DNA of 64,000 nucleotides from Branchiostoma floridae (lineage: Eukaryota > Chordata > Leptocardii > Amphioxiformes > Branchiostomatidae). Below, in pieces: positions 61,637-64,000 of this stretch (positions within the stretch are counted from its first letter, which is position 1; every line of letters starts with the position of its first letter). The notes under the pieces are model-generated. The model was not told the DNA's origin. It was given only the letters and a program-made list of their open reading frames with translations, and ran no database searches. The position numbers and the translations under genes are program-made. The stretch spans positions 20,679,448 to 20,743,447 of the forward strand of contig NC_049989.1 of NCBI RefSeq assembly GCF_000003815.2, given 5' to 3'.

Positions 61637-61795
61637 GGGGTAGCGGGCAGACGGCGAGGTCATCCCCTGCCCTGGAGTGCAGCTGGAGAGTCCTGAAGCA
61701 TAAACCGACAGCTTGCTTTGTTGTAAAAACAAACGCTGATATTTTTCCACGTGTTAGTATGTACGAAGGACCATTGGGACAAAACCTGTTTTAGC

Positions 61796-62075
61796 GAAGG
61801 AGCTGTGTGCTCACAGTGAGCGAAGGGGCTGCATGCTGGGCGAATGAGCTGTGTGCTCACAGCGAATGGGCTGCGTGCTCGGCGAAGGAGCTGTGTGCTC
61901 ACAGCAAATGGGCTGTGTGCTCGGGGAAGGAGCTGTGTGCTCACAGCGAATGGGCTGTGTGCTCCGCGAAGTACCTGTGTGCTCGGGGAAGGAGCTGTGT
62001 GCTCACAGCAAAGGGGCTGCATGCTCGGCGAAGGATCTGTGTGCTCACAGCAAAGGGCTGTGTGCACCAGGCTGA
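61796..62075. repeat. Minisatellite, ~21-bp unit in ~42-bp dimers
   Basis: Alternating GAAGGAGCTGTGTGCTCACA and GAATGGGCTGTGTGCTCGGC-type units, about 12-13 half-units. It is open in several frames on both strands (Cys/Ala-rich or His/Pro-rich), which comes from the periodicity and not from coding. Confidence 0.9.
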
Positions 62076-62709
62076 AGTTGGCCGCCGATTGGTAGCCTAA
62101 GATCCAGCCGCCGATTCGTCATTAGACAAAACATAGGATCCCATTCAGACGCCCATTCGAAGAAACTAAAAATTCCTAATTTCATAGGGAATTGTCTAGG
62201 GGATTGGTGCAAAAATTGCTCAAATTATGGTTAAAGCATGAAACTTGGCATATGTGTTCAGTACAAAAATGGAAACAAGTCTAGGGGTGGAGCCAAAAGA
62301 AGCCAGATCTAGATTTTACATGGCAACTGCTGCTTTTATGAAAAACCTGTTGTATTTTACAGCATATTGAGGGGAACTGATTTTAGGAAAACAAAACAGA
62401 CTTTATGTACCTTTGATGCAGTGTGCACTGGATCTATAATGTGGTACTTCTCTCCACATTTTGTGCAAAAACTTCCCCTATACCAAATCACCCAAATTAC
62501 TACATGTAATTTATTCGTCTGTCACATAATGAAATTAAGAAGTTCATACTATTTTAAGGTAGAAAAAAGGTTCAAGTCAGCATCATAACAAAGTACACCG
62601 TGAAAGAGGTTTCAAGAGTCCAAAATTTGAGTTCACATTTCTCATATTCTGCTGCAACACGACAATAGATATTAGCATGGCTGAAAATGTTGTGCAGTGA
62701 AGTATGATT

Positions 62710-62865
62710 ATACCGATTTTTCTTGTTGGACCTGTCCGGTAAAACCGGACGTAAAACAGTGGACCTGATGTTGTACCGATTCGAAAATGAACTAATTATA
62801 CTGACAGGCGTCCACATGTTTGGGGCTTACATGTCGACGCAAATAACAAGAGCGTAGAGAGTTTA
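62710..62865. repeat. Dispersed repeat 'ttcttgttggacc', copy 2
   Basis: CCGATTTTTCTTGTTGGACC, then 'ggacctgatgttgtaccgattcgaaaatgaac' and 'ttggggcttacatgtcg', parallel to 33300-33440 and 45478-45620. Confidence 0.5.
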
Positions 62866-62882
62866 TAGTCATTTTTACCGAG

Positions 62883-62990
62883 TACTGTAAATGCATTTAC
62901 GTTTGCGGGGATTTAAATTTAGCGGTAGAGGGAAAATGGAGTATTCGCGGTGGTTCTGAGTTCGCGGGTGAACCATCCATGCATGTGAGT
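62883..62990. repeat. MITE family B, partial copy 5
   Basis: Left end TACTGTAAATGCATTTACG and the GCGGGGATTTAAATTTAGCGG interior are present; the right half is missing or replaced. Confidence 0.75.
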
Positions 62991-62994
62991 ACTG

Positions 62995-64000
62995 CACTGT
63001 AATGGAAACCCCGGCACATTTACCAACCGCCAGTCGGAAGCCACAAATAGTGGTTACTCGGCAAAGGTGCTACAAACGGACAGAACAGTCCACTTTTGAC
63101 TTTGACAGTGAAACCGTGATCAACTGTTACTGATCCGTAACTACTCTCTTAATACATAGTACAGACAGTACAACTTTCCTACCATGGTGTTATACACGGT
63201 GAAATGAATAATTACGAACCCCAAAAAAAGTATTCATGTGTATTCACAGCACCTGAGCAGAAAAAAAAGTATGTATTATAGAATCTTGTCATCAAGTCAC
63301 AATTTTATACAACATAAGTTGACACTACAGTAACACTAAACAGTGATGTTCACGGCGTATGAAAACGACTTTGTTTTGCCGTGGGAATGTTTTAAATATA
63401 AACTAGTCCCACAACCACTTGACTTGTCAGCCATACTTGTCCAAATGGGAATTGGTCGCGATCGGCTATCACATATTTTCACGGCTTGCTATTGTATACT
63501 GATGGTGAAAATGTGGAAAAATAGTAACGCAACAAGTTGCAAATTCAACCTGAATGAATTTTTTAAATACAAAATATTTACAGCCATCTGAATTTCGACA
63601 ATACGCCTCAAATTACGTTTAACACCCCTGTAACTAAATGGGTAACACCTGAATATACAGCTGACATAACTCTAAATGAACACATCACACGGTCTCTTTT
63701 GACTTCTGTATTCAGAGGACGAAGGCACGACAAGTAAACTCTCAGGTAAGGACTCAGCGATGTGTAGTGTACATTCGACACTGATGCTGCGGTTTCCACT
63801 AAGATGAATTAACTATGATTTTGTGTGCATTTTTGGACGAAGTTTTAACAACATGCTCACAAAAATGGTATGCTTAGAAATCCAGTAAGGTGTCCGAACT
63901 CAATATTTGATAACTTCCTGGATCGACTATGACATAGTTTTCATTTTATACGCTTGTGGTTTATAGAATAAAGTTTGATAGAAGCACAAACCGATAGAAA
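62995..64000. other. Unassigned sequence at the window end
   Basis: AT-rich, no recognisable gene or repeat. An AATAAA near 63969 stands alone and has no associated coding exon in view. Confidence 0.4.

Noticed and set aside
61660-62100. Open frames on both strands (His/Ser-rich and Cys/Ala-rich)
   Set aside because: Produced by the 21/42-bp minisatellite; all frames stay open because of the period.

Overview
The window is intron-rich animal DNA. Exon structure, GT-AG introns, two PIWI genes of the vertebrate PIWIL1 type, a Toll-like-receptor relic and a very dense set of short inverted-repeat transposons all suggest an invertebrate deuterostome. My best guess is a lancelet (Branchiostoma); this comes from family recognition, not from a database search.

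Layout: 1-2970 is repeat-rich intergenic DNA. At 2970-19400 lies PIWI gene 1 (+ strand, 17 coding exons, predicted 967 aa). At 21960-47834 lies its tandem paralogue PIWI gene 2 (+ strand, 17 coding exons at the same positions and phases, predicted 880 aa). Intron 7 of gene 2 holds a decayed LINE that spans an assembly gap. At 50100-52796 lies a minus-strand Toll-like receptor (TLR) relic. Its leucine-rich-repeat part carries a frameshift and is cut off by a second LINE (about 52797-57600) whose 1174-aa endonuclease/reverse transcriptase ORF is still open. From 57600 to 64000 I see only inverted-repeat elements, a minisatellite and unassigned sequence. Assembly gaps: 35164-36035 and 48154-48288.

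Both PIWI proteins keep an N-terminal RG-rich segment (typical of Tudor-protein binding), PAZ, MID and PIWI domains, and all four slicer residues (D-E-D-H). They are therefore predicted active piRNA-guided nucleases, with gene 1 and gene 2 probably partially redundant or specialised germline copies. Upstream of each gene is the same pair of oppositely oriented CCAAT boxes, which suggests shared germline regulation.

The most unusual signal is that exon-intron junctions of the two PIWI genes have been tandemly multiplied again and again. Gene 2 has nine consecutive donor copies at exon 3, nine at exon 4, two at exon 5, five at exon 13, about seven acceptor-side copies at exon 10 and two at exon 14. 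Gene 1 has four acceptor-side copies at exon 5 and decayed donor copies at exons 4 and 13. Most copies would give a premature stop if used; one exon 10 acceptor would instead add 49 residues in frame. In addition, a hAT-like MITE sits 5 bp inside intron 11 of gene 2, and its target-site duplication overlaps the splice donor.
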